DNA of 16,188 nucleotides from Actinomycetota bacterium (GCA_003168295.1 PMST01000174.1:1434-17621); one strand, 5' to 3'; positions 5,702 through 13,894 are shown, counted from the first letter of the stretch. The notes: a model not told the origin generated them from the sequence alone. Program-made: numbers and translations.

Positions 5702-6586
5702 TCAGTTCACCAGCTCGAATTCGGCGAACGCACGCCACCGGCTGTGCGCGCGCTTGTACATCGCCACGGCTAGTTCGCACTCGCCCTTGGCCACTCCCTG
5801 GATGGCCGCACTGATCTCGGCCACCGACTGATCACCGCAAAGGGCGTCGTCGCTGAGCAGGTACACCAGCCCGCCGTAATCAAGCTCCACCAGCGAGTAC
5901 GGGTGGAATTCCTCGAGCCAGCGCCCGACCTGAGCTAGCTCGGCTTCGGCCCGCAGCGGCTCCCAGACGGCATCTTCATAGCGCGCCGGCGCGCTCCGCA
6001 ACGCGGCCAGGCCCCGGGCCACCCGCCGGCGCGCCCGGGACATCGCGGTGGTGTAGACGAGCGATCGCGTCACCGCCGCGGTCGCGGCGGCGGACGTCTT
6101 GTCCCGGTCCGATCCGAGAGCCAGCCACCGCTCAGCCGCCGAAAATGGCACGAACCAGGCCAGCGGCATGGCCCACGCGCTGGCCAGGATGTGCAGGCGA
6201 GCCGTACTCCCGCCGTCTTCCAGCTGGGCCAAGGCGGCCATGGTCTGGTCCTCGTCGCTGGCCGGGACCGTGCCAGGCAGCAGCGCGCCGGGAGCCGAGA
6301 GCATCCGGCCGTACGCCAGCAGGCAGCGCAGCCTGGTCTGCCACGGGCAGATATAGGTAACGCCATCCGCGTGACGGACATAGGCATCGTCGCTTTCGGC
6401 GTCCGGGACCACGACCTGCGGTGCCGCGAGCGCCCGCCGCATGGCCTCGGCGTGCTCGGCCATCAGGGACTCACGCCGCTTGGGCCGGGTCGGCGAGGCC
6501 GCGTAGGCTGCCCACCGGGAGCGGTCGGGCTCGTGAAACGCCGAGACCGGCTCGTAGATGCGGAGATACGCGGAGTAATTTATCAC
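5702..6586 (-). CDS. Conserved actinobacterial hypothetical protein (between bldC and vdh), 294 residues
   Basis: This is a soluble 294-residue protein of unknown function with a family-like appearance. Its segments are INYSAYLRIYEPVSAFHEPDRSRWAAYA (2-29), DDAYVRHADGVTYICPWQTRLRCLLAYGR (66-94), HILASAWAMPLAWFVPFSAAERWL (131-154), a helical AMSRARRRVARGL stretch, and a well-preserved tail with GRWLEEFHPYSLVELDYGGLVYLL and SVAEISAAIQGVAKGECELAVAMY. I recall very similar proteins at the same place, between vdh and bldC, in Streptomyces. The start is GTG at 6584-6586 (MINYSAY), which agrees with that recollection. No Shine-Dalgarno is visible, so translation may be leaderless. The residues 'DGVTYICPWQ' do not match any enzyme family I can name. 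The gene is divergent from vdh. Confidence 0.88.
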   Translation of the reverse strand: MINYSAYLRIYEPVSAFHEPDRSRWAAYAASPTRPKRRESLMAEHAEAMRRALAAPQVVVPDAESDDAYVRHADGVTYICPWQTRLRCLLAYGRMLSAPGALLPGTVPASDEDQTMAALAQLEDGGSTARLHILASAWAMPLAWFVPFSAAERWLALGSDRDKTSAAATAAVTRSLVYTTAMSRARRRVARGLAALRSAPARYEDAVWEPLRAEAELAQVGRWLEEFHPYSLVELDYGGLVYLLSDDALCGDQSVAEISAAIQGVAKGECELAVAMYKRAHSRWRAFAEFELVN

Positions 6587-6685
6587 TGTCGTATCGTGAC
6601 ATACCAGAACGCCTCGAAGACGGAGGTCGTGGTAACGGGACTGTCTCTGCTGTCAGTTACCAGCCGGTACGCACCGTATCGGGCT

Positions 6686-6713
6686 GCTGCGGGCCACCTG
6701 CTCCGGCCGCAGC
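6686..6713 (+). repeat. Hairpin in the vdh leader region
   Basis: GCTGCGGGCC (6686-6695) pairs with GGCCGCAGC (6705-6713) with one bulged G and a 9-base loop. It lies about 65-90 bp upstream of vdh and, if transcribed, would stand 5' of the ribosome-site hairpin at 6750-6771. Confidence 0.35.
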
Positions 6714-6749
6714 CTCGGGCAGGTCAAGGTCTATACGCTTGGTTCCGAG

Positions 6750-6771
6750 CCCGGCTCAAACAGGAGCCGGG
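6750..6771 (+). promoter_or_regulatory. Hairpin sequestering the vdh ribosome-binding site
   Basis: CCCGGCTC (6750-6757) and GAGCCGGG (6764-6771) form a perfect 8-bp GC-rich stem with a 6-base loop (6758-6763). AGGAG at 6762-6766, the best Shine-Dalgarno for the ATG at 6777, lies half in the loop and half in the 3' arm. The stem ends 5 bases before the start codon. Unless the structure is opened, ribosome access would be limited, so translational control of vdh is plausible. Confidence 0.5.
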
Positions 6772-6776
6772 ACGAG

Positions 6777-7946
6777 ATGAGAAGAGTCGCTACCGTGACT
6801 AACGTGTTCGGGATCCCCCCCAGCGAGAACGGTTCTACTGACCGGCCTGGCCCGGGAGCACAAACCCTCGGCGGTACCGGACGGACTGACCACGAACAGG
6901 TCGTCTTCTGCCAGGACAGCCGATCCGGGCTCAGGGCGATCATCGGCATCTACTCCACCGCGCTGGGCCCTGCCCTTGGCGGGACCCGCTTCTACCCCTA
7001 CGCCAGCGAGGACGAGGCCCTTGCTGACGTGCTGAGACTATCCACGGCCATGGCCTACAAGAACGCACTGGCCGGGTTGGACCACGGCGGCGGTAAGGCC
7101 GTCATCATCGGCGATCCCGCCCGGATCAAGACCGAACCCCTGCTGCGCGCCTACGGCCGCTTCCTCGCCTCTCTCGGCGGCCGCTACGTCACCGCATGCG
7201 ACGTGGGCACGCGCAGCGAGGACATGGACATCATCGCCAGGGAATCCCGGTACGTGACCGGCCGGACGACCGCCAACGGCGGCGCGGGCGATTCCTCGGT
7301 GCTCACCGCGCTCGGCGTCATGCACGGGATGCAGGCCGCAGCCGGTCACGCCTGGGGCGATACTCACCTGCACGGCCGGACCGTCGGCGTAGAGGGCGTG
7401 GGCAAAGTCGGCCACCGCCTGGTCCGCCACCTCGTCGAGGCCGGGGCCGAGGTGGTCATCTGCGACGTCGCCGCGAGCGCCGTCGAGGCCACCCTCGCCC
7501 GTCACCCGCAAGTACGCGCGGTCGAGAACGTCGGCGCGCTCGCCGCGCAGAAGCTGGACATCCTGGCCCCGTGCGCGCTGGGCGGCACCCTGACCGAGGA
7601 CCTGGTGAACGGGCTGAGCGCACGTATCGTATGCGGCGCCGCCAACAACCAGCTGGCCCACCACGGCATCGAGAAGCTGCTCGCTGACCGGGGAATTCTC
7701 TACGCGCCTGACTATGTGGTCAATGCGGGGGGCGTCATCCAGGTGGCCGACGAGCTCGCCGGATTCAACTTCGACCGGGCCCGCTCCGCGACCGAACATA
7801 TCTTCGACACCACCGCAAAGATCCTCGCCATCGCCGACGCCGACGGGGTGCCCCCATCGGTGGCCGCGGACCGTCTGGCCGAGCGGAGGATGTCCGATGT
7901 CGGCCGCCTGCGTGGAATCTACCTGGGCGCGATGGGATCAGCGTAG
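6777..7946 (+). CDS. vdh: Valine dehydrogenase (Leu/Phe/Val dehydrogenase family)
   Basis: Catalyses NAD-dependent oxidative deamination of valine and other branched-chain amino acids to 2-oxoacids, feeding branched-chain catabolism and acyl-CoA precursors. The 389-residue protein has substrate-binding YKNALAG (94-100, Lys95), catalytic GGGK (104-107, Lys107), the ACDVGT segment with Asp142, Rossmann motif GVEGVGKVG (204-212), CGAANNQL (286-293) and [10 protein letters not shown] (311-320). All are characteristic of Streptomyces Vdh. Residues 1-38 are non-conserved. The start is uncertain: ATG 6777 has AGGAG 10 bases upstream inside a hairpin, and GTG 6795 has only a weak GAAGAG. Vdh lies divergent to the 5702 gene and upstream of DUF3073, as I recall in S. 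coelicolor. A heterodimeric 2-oxoacid dehydrogenase 6 kb away could use its products. Confidence 0.93.
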   Translation: MRRVATVTNVFGIPPSENGSTDRPGPGAQTLGGTGRTDHEQVVFCQDSRSGLRAIIGIYSTALGPALGGTRFYPYASEDEALADVLRLSTAMAYKNALAGLDHGGGKAVIIGDPARIKTEPLLRAYGRFLASLGGRYVTACDVGTRSEDMDIIARESRYVTGRTTANGGAGDSSVLTALGVMHGMQAAAGHAWGDTHLHGRTVGVEGVGKVGHRLVRHLVEAGAEVVICDVAASAVEATLARHPQVRAVENVGALAAQKLDILAPCALGGTLTEDLVNGLSARIVCGAANNQLAHHGIEKLLADRGILYAPDYVVNAGGVIQVADELAGFNFDRARSATEHIFDTTAKILAIADADGVPPSVAADRLAERRMSDVGRLRGIYLGAMGSA

Positions 7947-8024
7947 GCATCAGGTGCGCAAAGCGGGTACGGTTGTACCTGTACGGATGCTGGTGAACGT
8001 CGCGCTTCCCGTTGCGGGGTGGCG

Positions 8025-8041
8025 GCGCTGTCTTACAGCGC
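8025..8041. repeat. Perfect short hairpin between vdh and the DUF3073 gene
   Basis: GCGCTGT (8025-8031) and ACAGCGC (8035-8041) form a 7-bp stem with a CTT loop, 78 bp after the vdh stop and 67 bp before the DUF3073 start. No U-run follows. It may be a weak vdh terminator or a leader structure. Confidence 0.35.
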
Positions 8042-8108
8042 ACGGAAACCAGCGAGGCGGAGATCATGGGGCCTGACCGGGCTCCGGACGTTCAAGGGGG
8101 TCGAGCCA

Positions 8109-8327
8109 ATGGGGCGCGGCCGAGCCAAGGCCAAGCAGGTGAAGGTGGCCCGTCAGCTCAAGTACAAGAGCTCGGACGGCACAGACCTTGACCGGCTGCG
8201 TGCCGAACTGGCCGTCGGCGCGGACTCTGGTGACGGTAATTCCGCTACTGGGGAGTTCGACGACGACGAGGACGACGACGAGTCCCCAGGATCCGAGGAT
8301 GCCTGGAAGGACGCCTGGCCGCGGTAA
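8109..8327 (+). CDS. DUF3073 family protein
   Basis: The 72-residue protein begins MGRGRAKAKQVKVARQLKYKSS, the hallmark of the actinobacterial DUF3073 family. That basic N-terminal half is followed by an acidic stretch (FDDDEDDDESPGSEDAW, about 52-68). Function is unknown; the basic/acidic split suggests nucleic-acid or ribosome association, but this is only inference. I chose the ATG at 8109 because the family begins here and a GGGGG lies 8 bases upstream; a 30-residue in-frame extension is not family-like. The gene follows vdh on the same strand (162 bp gap) and is convergent with purF. In S. coelicolor I recall purM directly next to this gene, but it is absent here. Confidence 0.93.
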   Translation: MGRGRAKAKQVKVARQLKYKSSDGTDLDRLRAELAVGADSGDGNSATGEFDDDEDDDESPGSEDAWKDAWPR

Positions 8328-8387
8328 GCGGACAGACACCGGACTGCGGCGTCACTACCCGCGGCGCGGGCGCCTGGGTAAGGTCGA

Positions 8388-8414
8388 GCGCGGCCGAGGC
8401 TGACCGAGCCGCGC
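8388..8414. terminator. Hairpin between convergent DUF3073 and purF genes
   Basis: GCGCGGC (8388-8394) and GCCGCGC (8408-8414) form a perfect 7-bp stem with a 13-base loop in the 102-bp gap between two convergent stop codons. It could serve both strands. No T-run is present on either side. Confidence 0.5.
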
Positions 8415-8429
8415 CGGGTTGAGCAGCGA

Positions 8430-9947
8430 TCAGGAGCCCACTCGCAGGCCGTCGAGCACATGCTTGCCGCGGTCGTCAGCTGCGACCGGGACCGGGTACT
8501 GGCCGTCGAAGCAGGCACGGCATAGTCGGCTGGCCGGGATCGTGGTCGCCTCGATCAGTCCGGCCAGCGAGACGTAGCCCAGCGAATCGGCGCCTATCGA
8601 CGTGCAGATCTCCTCCGGCGAGAGGTGGCCCGCGATGAGTTCGGCGCGGGTGGCGAAGTCGATGCCGTAAAAGCACGGCCAGCTCACCGGCGGCGAGGCG
8701 ACCCGCACATGCACCTCGGCGGCGCCCGCCTCCCGGAGCATCGCGACGAGCGCCCGCTGGGTGTTGCCGCGGACGATGGAATCGTCGACGACGACGATCC
8801 TGCGGCCGGCGATGGCGTCCCTGAGCGGATTCAGCTTCAGCTTGATGCCGCGTTCCCTGATGGTCTGGCTGGGCTGGATGAAGGTTCTGCCCACGTAGGA
8901 GTTCTTCACCAGCCCCTGGCCGAAGGGGATACCGCTGGCCTCGGCGTAGCCGATCGCGGCCGGCGTCCCTGATTCCGGGACCGGAATGACCAGGTCAGCA
9001 TCCACCGGATACTCGGCCGCGAGTCGCCTGCCGACCTCGACCCTGGTGGCGTGCACGCCCCGGCCGGAGATCGTGGTGTCGGGCCGGGCCAGGTAGACGT
9101 ACTCGAAGAGGCAGCCGCTCGGCTGCGGTGCCGCGAACGTCCTGGACCGGACTCCGCGCCCGTCAATGCTGACGAGCTCGCCGGGCGCGATCTCCCGCAC
9201 GAAGCTCGCCCCGACGATGTCCAGCGCGGCCGTCTCGCTCGCGACCACCCAGCCGCTGTCCAGCCGGCCGAGCACGAGCGGCCGGAAGCCCTGCGGGTCG
9301 CGCGCCGCGTACAGCGTCTGCTCGTCCATGAAGACCAGTGAATACGCCCCCTTGGCCAGCGGCAGTACCGCCGCAGCGGCGCGCTCCACCTGGCTGGCGT
9401 CCCGGTCGGCCGCGGCCCCGGGTCCGGTGCCCGCGCCGATCCCGCTGATTTCGGAAAGGTCGCTGACGAACAGCGCGGTGAGCACATCGGTGTCCGAGGT
9501 CGCCGCGATCCCGGTACCTCCCAGGCCGGTGCCGACGAGCAGGCCGGCCAGCTCGCGGGTATTGATCAGGTTCCCGTTGTGGCCAAGCGCCAGGCTCGTG
9601 GAGTCCGTAGAGCGAAACGTCGGCTGCGCGTTAGCCCAGGTCGAGGCTCCGGTGGTCGAGTACCGGCAGTGCCCGACGGCGATATGCCCGCGCAGCGTCG
9701 ACAGGGCAGGCTCGTCGAAGACCTGGGCGACCAGGCCCATCTCCTTGTGCACCACGATGCGGTGGCCGTCGCTGACCGCGATACCCGCCGATTCCTGCCC
9801 CCGGTGCTGCAACGCGTAGAGCCCGAAGTAGGCGAGCTTGGCCACATCCTCGTTCGGTGCCCATACGCCGAATACGCCACACGCATCTCGTGGCGGCCGG
9901 TCCTCGGGGAAAAGTTCATCCGTCAAACGACCGTCGGGGCGTCTCAC
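8430..9947 (-). CDS. purF: Amidophosphoribosyltransferase (PurF)
   Basis: First committed enzyme of purine synthesis: PRPP + glutamine to 5-phosphoribosylamine. The 505-residue protein has a 22-residue propeptide before the nucleophile Cys23 (DACGVFGVW). Glutaminase motifs include ALQHRGQESAGI (45-56), GHCRYSTTG (92-100) and GHNGNL (122-127). The PRPP loop is VVVDDSIVRGNT (385-396). Cys279, Cys425, Cys476 and Cys479 occupy the positions of the [4Fe-4S] ligands known from the Bacillus enzyme, so this is the propeptide/Fe-S type. A Gly/Ala-rich insert at about 168-182 (GIGAGTGPGAAAD) is longer than I recall in relatives. The start is GTG at 9945-9947, 9 bp after the sterol-carrier gene, with no good ribosome site, suggesting translational coupling. 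It is the last gene of the minus-strand pur operon; no purM follows. Confidence 0.97.
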   Translation of the reverse strand: MRRPDGRLTDELFPEDRPPRDACGVFGVWAPNEDVAKLAYFGLYALQHRGQESAGIAVSDGHRIVVHKEMGLVAQVFDEPALSTLRGHIAVGHCRYSTTGASTWANAQPTFRSTDSTSLALGHNGNLINTRELAGLLVGTGLGGTGIAATSDTDVLTALFVSDLSEISGIGAGTGPGAAADRDASQVERAAAAVLPLAKGAYSLVFMDEQTLYAARDPQGFRPLVLGRLDSGWVVASETAALDIVGASFVREIAPGELVSIDGRGVRSRTFAAPQPSGCLFEYVYLARPDTTISGRGVHATRVEVGRRLAAEYPVDADLVIPVPESGTPAAIGYAEASGIPFGQGLVKNSYVGRTFIQPSQTIRERGIKLKLNPLRDAIAGRRIVVVDDSIVRGNTQRALVAMLREAGAAEVHVRVASPPVSWPCFYGIDFATRAELIAGHLSPEEICTSIGADSLGYVSLAGLIEATTIPASRLCRACFDGQYPVPVAADDRGKHVLDGLRVGS

Positions 9948-9956
9948 GACATCAGC

Positions 9957-10325
9957 TTAGTGCCACAGCGGCAGGTAAGAGTCCAGATCAGCGCGCGGGC
10001 CGCTCGCGTGCACGGCCCCGGACCCGACCGCGTCGGCCCAGTCGAGCCGGCCGGCCGCCAGCCGGATCCAGGTGACGGGGTCGGTCTCCACCACATTCGG
10101 CGGCGTGCCCCTGGTATGCACCGGCCCGGCCAGGCACTGCACGGCGGCCACCGGCGGGATCCGGACCTCGAGAACCCGGCCCGGATGCCGGGCGGCGAGC
10201 AGGTACAGCAGGTACCTGGCCGCGGCGCGCTCATCGGCCGCGGCCGGTGCCGAGCCCCCGTCCAGGGCCCGCAGCACCGCCGCGACGATTTCCGGTCCGC
10301 GCGGGTCGGGACGTCGGGCAGGCAT
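9957..10325 (-). CDS. Sterol carrier family protein
   Basis: The 122-residue protein starts at ATG 10323-10325, 8 bp after purL, and ends 9 bp before purF, so it is clearly within the operon. The C-terminal part ([49 protein letters not shown] and [10 protein letters not shown]) matches the actinobacterial 'sterol carrier family protein' (SCP2-like fold) that I recall upstream of purF in related genomes. In SCP2 domains a hydrophobic cavity binds lipids; the phrase PPNVVETDP...W..L..GRL is typical of the bacterial relatives fused to or accompanying mycothiol-dependent enzymes. The N-terminal 35 residues are Ala/Arg-rich and variable. No purine role is known. The longer reading frame upstream through purL in this frame is a shadow. 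Confidence 0.85.
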   Translation of the reverse strand: MPARRPDPRGPEIVAAVLRALDGGSAPAAADERAAARYLLYLLAARHPGRVLEVRIPPVAAVQCLAGPVHTRGTPPNVVETDPVTWIRLAAGRLDWADAVGSGAVHASGPRADLDSYLPLWH

Positions 10326-10333
10326 GGCCCGGC

Positions 10334-12583
10334 TCAGTCGAACAACGCGGGCAGCGTCCGCGTGTGCACGGCGGCGAGCTCCGCCAGGCCGATGGTGAAC
10401 AGGCCCGCGAAGACCAGGCTGTCGCCGCCGACGGTGCCGAGTCTCACCCCGGGAACGTCGTGAGCGGCGCGGAGCTGATCGAAGGCGGTTTCCGCCCCCG
10501 GCCGGACGGCCACGATCGCGCGCCCGGCCGATTCGCTGAACAGCGAGGTGAACGGGTCGCCAGGTACCGTCACGACACAGCCGGTCTCGCCGCGCAGGCA
10601 GGATTCGGCGAGCGCGACCGCCAGTCCGCCGTCGGACAGGTCGTGCGCGGCGGACAGCACGCCGGCCTCGGCCGCCGCGATCAGCAGGCCGGCCAGCCGC
10701 CGTTCGGCGTCGAGGTCGGGCTCCGGCGGACGGCCGCCGAGGTGTCCGTGGAGCACGTGCGCCCAGGCCGACCCGCCGAACTCGGCCCGGGTCCGGCCGA
10801 GCAGCACGATCCCGTCCGGATCGGGGCCGAATCCGATCGCTAGCCGGCGGCGGACGTCGTCGTGGACGCCGAGGACCCCGATCACCGGGGTGGGGTGAAT
10901 GGGCGTCGTCCCAGTCTGGTTGTAGAAGCTCACGTTCCCGCCGGTGACGGGGACGCCGAGGGCGGCACAGCCGTCCGCGAGCCCGCGCACGGCCTCGGCG
11001 AACTGCCACATCACCGCGGGGTCCTCGGGCGAGCCGAAGTTCAGGCAGTTCGTCACGGCCAGCGGGCGGGCGCCGGTGACCGCCACGTTCCGGTAGGCCT
11101 CGCTCAGCGCCAGCTGGGTGCCCAGGTAGGGGTCGAGCCGGCAGTAGCGGCCGTTGCCGTCGGTGGCCAGCGCGATGCCGAGTCCGGTCGCCTCGTCCAG
11201 CCGGACCAGGCCGCCGTCTTCCGGCATGGCCAGCACGGTGTCGCCGCGGACGTAACGGTCGTACTGGTCGGTGACCCAGCTCTTGTCGGCCAGGCCAGCC
11301 GAGCCGATCAGGGCAAGCAGGGCCGCGCGCATCCCCGCGCCGTCCGCCGGGCGAGGCAGCGCGTCCGGGTCGTCGGCGGCCAGCGCGTCCTGGGCCGCCC
11401 CCCGTCCGGCCGGACGGCGGTAGACGGGACCGTCGGCCGCGGAGGACGGCGGAATGTCTACCACGGTCTCGCCGTGCCAGGTCATCACCAGCCTGCCGCT
11501 GTCGGTCACCTCACCGATGACCGCGGCCCGGACGTCCCACTTGGCGCAGACGCCGAGAAACTCATCCACCCGGTCCGGCTCGACCACCGCCATCATGCGT
11601 TCCTGCGACTCGCTCATCAAGATCTCCGGCGGTCCCAGGGACGTGTCACGCAGCGGCACCGCGTCGAGCCGGACGCACATGCCGCCGGTGCCGGCCGCCG
11701 CGAGCTCTGTGGTCGCGCAGGCCACGCCGGCCGCGCCGAGATCCTGGATGCCGACGACCAGGCCGTCCGCGTACAGCTCCAGGCAGCATTCGACCAGCAG
11801 CTTTTCGGTGAAGGGATCCCCGACCTGGACGCTTGGCCGCTTGGCGCTCTCGCCGTCCGCCGCGCCGAACACCGCGCTGGCCAGCACCGAGGCCCCGCCG
11901 ACGCCGTCCGGGCCGGTCGTAGAACCGAACAGGATCACCTTGTTCCCCGGCCCCCGGCCCTCCGCGACCTGCAGCTCGTCGTGCCGCATGACCCCCACGC
12001 AGAGCGCGTTGATCAACGGGTTCCCCGCGTAGCACGGATCGAAGTCCAGCTCGCCGCCGATGTTGGGCAGGCCCAGGCAGTTGCCGTAGAAGGAGATGCC
12101 GCTGACCACTCCGGGCAGCACCCGGCGGGTGTCGGGCGCCGTGGCGGGCCCGAACCGCAGCGCGTCCATCACCGCGACCGGACGGGCGCCCATGGCCAGG
12201 ATGTCCCGGACGATGCCGCCGACGCCGGTGGCCGCGCCCTGGTGCGGCTCCACGTAGGACGGATGGTTGTGCGACTCGATCTTGAAGGTGACCGCGTAGC
12301 CCTGGCCGACGTCGACCACGCCGGCGGTGTGCCCGATGCCCGCGAGCAGCGCGCTAGACGGCGGGGCCTTGTCCGCGAACTGCTTCAGGTGCACTTTGGA
12401 GGATTTGTAGGAGCAGTGCTCGCTCCACATGACGGAGTACAGCGCCAGCTCAGCGCTCGTCGGGCGGCGCCCCAGCGTCCGGGTGATCGTGGCGTACTCG
12501 GCCTCGGTCAGCCCAAGCTCGGCGAAAGGCTGAGGCTGATCCGGGGTGCCCGCGGCCCGCGCGACGGTATCCGGTGAGCTCAC
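10334..12583 (-). CDS. purL: Phosphoribosylformylglycinamidine synthase subunit PurL
   Basis: Converts FGAR to FGAM with ATP and ammonia delivered from PurQ. At 749 residues it is the small PurL type, lacking its own glutaminase, consistent with separate purS and purQ here. Conserved parts are [15 protein letters not shown] (49-63, His56 in the catalytic SEHCSYKSS motif), KIESHNHPS (101-109) and [15 protein letters not shown] (114-128). Further on are the ATP-binding segments [11 protein letters not shown] and QDLGAAG, ESQERMM, and a second-half AIRS-like domain with [14 protein letters not shown] and [12 protein letters not shown]. The start is GTG at 12581-12583, overlapping the purQ stop by 4 bp (GTGA), with GGAG 8 bases upstream inside purQ; this coupling should balance subunit synthesis. 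The same frame stays open through purQ to 13156, but that extension is a shadow. Confidence 0.97.
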   Translation of the reverse strand: MSSPDTVARAAGTPDQPQPFAELGLTEAEYATITRTLGRRPTSAELALYSVMWSEHCSYKSSKVHLKQFADKAPPSSALLAGIGHTAGVVDVGQGYAVTFKIESHNHPSYVEPHQGAATGVGGIVRDILAMGARPVAVMDALRFGPATAPDTRRVLPGVVSGISFYGNCLGLPNIGGELDFDPCYAGNPLINALCVGVMRHDELQVAEGRGPGNKVILFGSTTGPDGVGGASVLASAVFGAADGESAKRPSVQVGDPFTEKLLVECCLELYADGLVVGIQDLGAAGVACATTELAAAGTGGMCVRLDAVPLRDTSLGPPEILMSESQERMMAVVEPDRVDEFLGVCAKWDVRAAVIGEVTDSGRLVMTWHGETVVDIPPSSAADGPVYRRPAGRGAAQDALAADDPDALPRPADGAGMRAALLALIGSAGLADKSWVTDQYDRYVRGDTVLAMPEDGGLVRLDEATGLGIALATDGNGRYCRLDPYLGTQLALSEAYRNVAVTGARPLAVTNCLNFGSPEDPAVMWQFAEAVRGLADGCAALGVPVTGGNVSFYNQTGTTPIHPTPVIGVLGVHDDVRRRLAIGFGPDPDGIVLLGRTRAEFGGSAWAHVLHGHLGGRPPEPDLDAERRLAGLLIAAAEAGVLSAAHDLSDGGLAVALAESCLRGETGCVVTVPGDPFTSLFSESAGRAIVAVRPGAETAFDQLRAAHDVPGVRLGTVGGDSLVFAGLFTIGLAELAAVHTRTLPALFD

Positions 12584-13248
12584 GCCAGGACTCCGGTGAG
12601 GGCCGAGGCGAAGAAGCCGAGGCCGTCGGCGGACGGGCCGGTCAGCCCGTCGACCGCGTGCTCGGGATGGGGCATCAGGCCGACCACGTTGCCCGCGGCG
12701 TTGCAGACGCCGGCGATGCTGGCGGCGGAGCCGTTCGGGTTGCCGCTGGCGTAGGAGATGACCACCTGGCCGGATCCCTCGAGGTCCGCGAGCGTAGCCG
12801 GGCCGGCCGCGTAGGCGCCCTCCCCGCTCTTCAGCGGGACGACGATCTGCTGGCCGGCCCGGTAGGCCCGGGTCCACGCGGTCTGCGCGTTCTCCACCCG
12901 CAGCCGCACGTCCCTGGTGACAAACTTCAGGCCGGCGTTGCGGGTCAGCGCCCCGGGCAGCAGGTGCGCCTCGCACAGGATCTGGAAGCCGTTGCAGATG
13001 CCGAGCACGGGCAGGCCCGCCCGGGCGGCAGGCACCAGCTCGCTCATCACCGGCGAGAACCTGGCGATCGCGCCGCAGCGCAGGTAGTCGCCGTAGGAGA
13101 ACCCGCCGGGCAGGACGACCGCGTCCACGCCAGACAAGTCGCGATCCCCGTGCCACAGCGAGACCGGCTCGGCCCCGGCGAGCCGCACGGCTCGCGCCGC
13201 GTCACGGTCATCGAGCGACCCTGGAAAGGTGATAACCCCTATGCGCAC
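12580..13248 (-). CDS. purQ: Phosphoribosylformylglycinamidine synthase subunit PurQ (glutaminase)
   Basis: Class I glutamine amidotransferase subunit that supplies ammonia to PurL. The 222-residue protein has the typical N-terminus [21 protein letters not shown], oxyanion [15 protein letters not shown] (48-62), nucleophile Cys85 in [15 protein letters not shown] (141-148), [10 protein letters not shown] (165-174) and the catalytic His194/Glu196 in MPHPEHA. The length is normal. The start is GTG at 13246-13248, which gives the conserved MRIGV; a GGGGGAA lies about 12 bases upstream, rather far. It overlaps purL by 4 bp. Unusually, purS is not directly upstream: an ATPase-domain gene ending at 13291 stands between them. 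Confidence 0.97.
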   Translation of the reverse strand: MRIGVITFPGSLDDRDAARAVRLAGAEPVSLWHGDRDLSGVDAVVLPGGFSYGDYLRCGAIARFSPVMSELVPAARAGLPVLGICNGFQILCEAHLLPGALTRNAGLKFVTRDVRLRVENAQTAWTRAYRAGQQIVVPLKSGEGAYAAGPATLADLEGSGQVVISYASGNPNGSAASIAGVCNAAGNVVGLMPHPEHAVDGLTGPSADGLGFFASALTGVLA

Positions 13249-13290
13249 GTCGCAAGCTTATTTCCCCCGCGAGCGTGGCAGGGCAGAGAA

Positions 13291-13818
13291 TCAGCTGGCC
13301 GCTTGGAGCTGCCGCAGCGGGGCGTCCTGGGACCAGCTGATGTGCTTGCGCATGGTCACGACCGTGCCGCGTCCCGGCTGGCTGTCCAGCGTGACCTGGT
13401 CCACGCAGGCCCGCATGACCGCCAGGCCCCGGCCCGACTCGGGCAGCTGGGCGATCGGGGACTCCTGCTCATGCCTGGCCGAAGCGGGCCGCCGGCCCGC
13501 CCAGGGCACCCTGCGCGACTTGGGCGGCGGCATGCCGATGCCCTCATCCGCCACCTCGATCTGGCAGCCCACCGGGCCCAGGCTGGTGACGACCTCGTAG
13601 CCGCTGACCTGCTGGCCGCCGTGGGTAAGGACGTTGGTGCAGGCCTCGGTGGCCGCGAGCAGGATGTCGTAGACGGACTCCTCGTCGACGCCGACGCCGC
13701 GCAGGGTGTCGCCGAGGACCCGGCGCATCACCGGCACGCTGAGCGTCTCGCACTGGAACACCAGGCAGAACTTCACGTCAGGGACTGACTTCACCCGTAC
13801 CTTGCCGCCCGTTCTCAC
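13291..13818 (-). CDS. ATP-binding protein, RsbW-like HATPase (anti-sigma factor type)
   Basis: GHKL-type ATPase domain protein of about 175 residues. The N box is LLAATEACTNVLTHGG (Glu58, Asn62 counting from GTG 13818), the G1 box is VADEGIGMPP (about 89-98), the G2 box is ESGRGLAVMRACVD (127-140), and GRGTVVTM follows. No histidine-phosphotransfer domain is present, so it resembles RsbW/SpoIIAB-type anti-sigma serine kinases, which bind sigma factors or phosphorylate anti-anti-sigma proteins. Neither partner is encoded in this window. The start is uncertain: TTG 13854, GTG 13818 (GGGGAA about 10 bases upstream) and GTG 13794 (AAGG 5 bases upstream) are all in frame, and the conserved domain begins near VKFCLVFQCETLSV. 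It sits inside the purS-purQ interval, 42 bp before purQ. Confidence 0.88.
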   Translation of the reverse strand: MRTGGKVRVKSVPDVKFCLVFQCETLSVPVMRRVLGDTLRGVGVDEESVYDILLAATEACTNVLTHGGQQVSGYEVVTSLGPVGCQIEVADEGIGMPPPKSRRVPWAGRRPASARHEQESPIAQLPESGRGLAVMRACVDQVTLDSQPGRGTVVTMRKHISWSQDAPLRQLQAAS

Positions 13819-13872
13819 AATTCGAGGATTCCCCGTTAACGCCGCTGAAACCAACAGGCGCGCCCGAGAACC

Positions 13873-13894
13873 TAAAATTAAGCCGCCAGGCTCA
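13873..13894 (-). terminator. Small hairpin with U-rich tail overlapping the purS stop
   Basis: On the minus strand TGAGCC (13894-13889, including the purS stop TGA) pairs with GGCTTA (13884-13879), with one G-U pair, across a TGGC loop. It is followed by ATTTTA. It is the only hairpin in the window followed by a U-rich run, but the stem is short. Partial termination after purS would separate purS expression from the downstream ATPase and purQL genes. Confidence 0.4.

Noticed and set aside
5602..6590. The 9-mer ATCACTGTC shared by the regions upstream of bldC (5602) and of the 5702-6586 gene (6582), considered as a shared regulator site
   Set aside because: A 9-base match between two regions of 200-280 bp is not rare by chance, and the surrounding symmetry differs.
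6627..6802. Possible Val/Leu-rich leader peptide ([10 protein letters not shown]...) upstream of vdh that would argue for attenuation
   Set aside because: The candidate GTG is only 2 bases from GGAGG, the frame has no stop until it overlaps the vdh start, and its third positions are only about 60% GC. It is probably chance.
10862..12577. 571-codon plus-strand frame opposite purL
   Set aside because: It is the reverse-strand shadow of a GC-rich gene, with unlikely His/Asp/Arg-rich composition and no match to any family.
12584..13156. Long N-terminal extension of purL through purQ
   Set aside because: It is out of family, antisense-like in composition and overlaps the clear purQ frame. The GTG at 12583 with the 4-bp overlap is the proper start.
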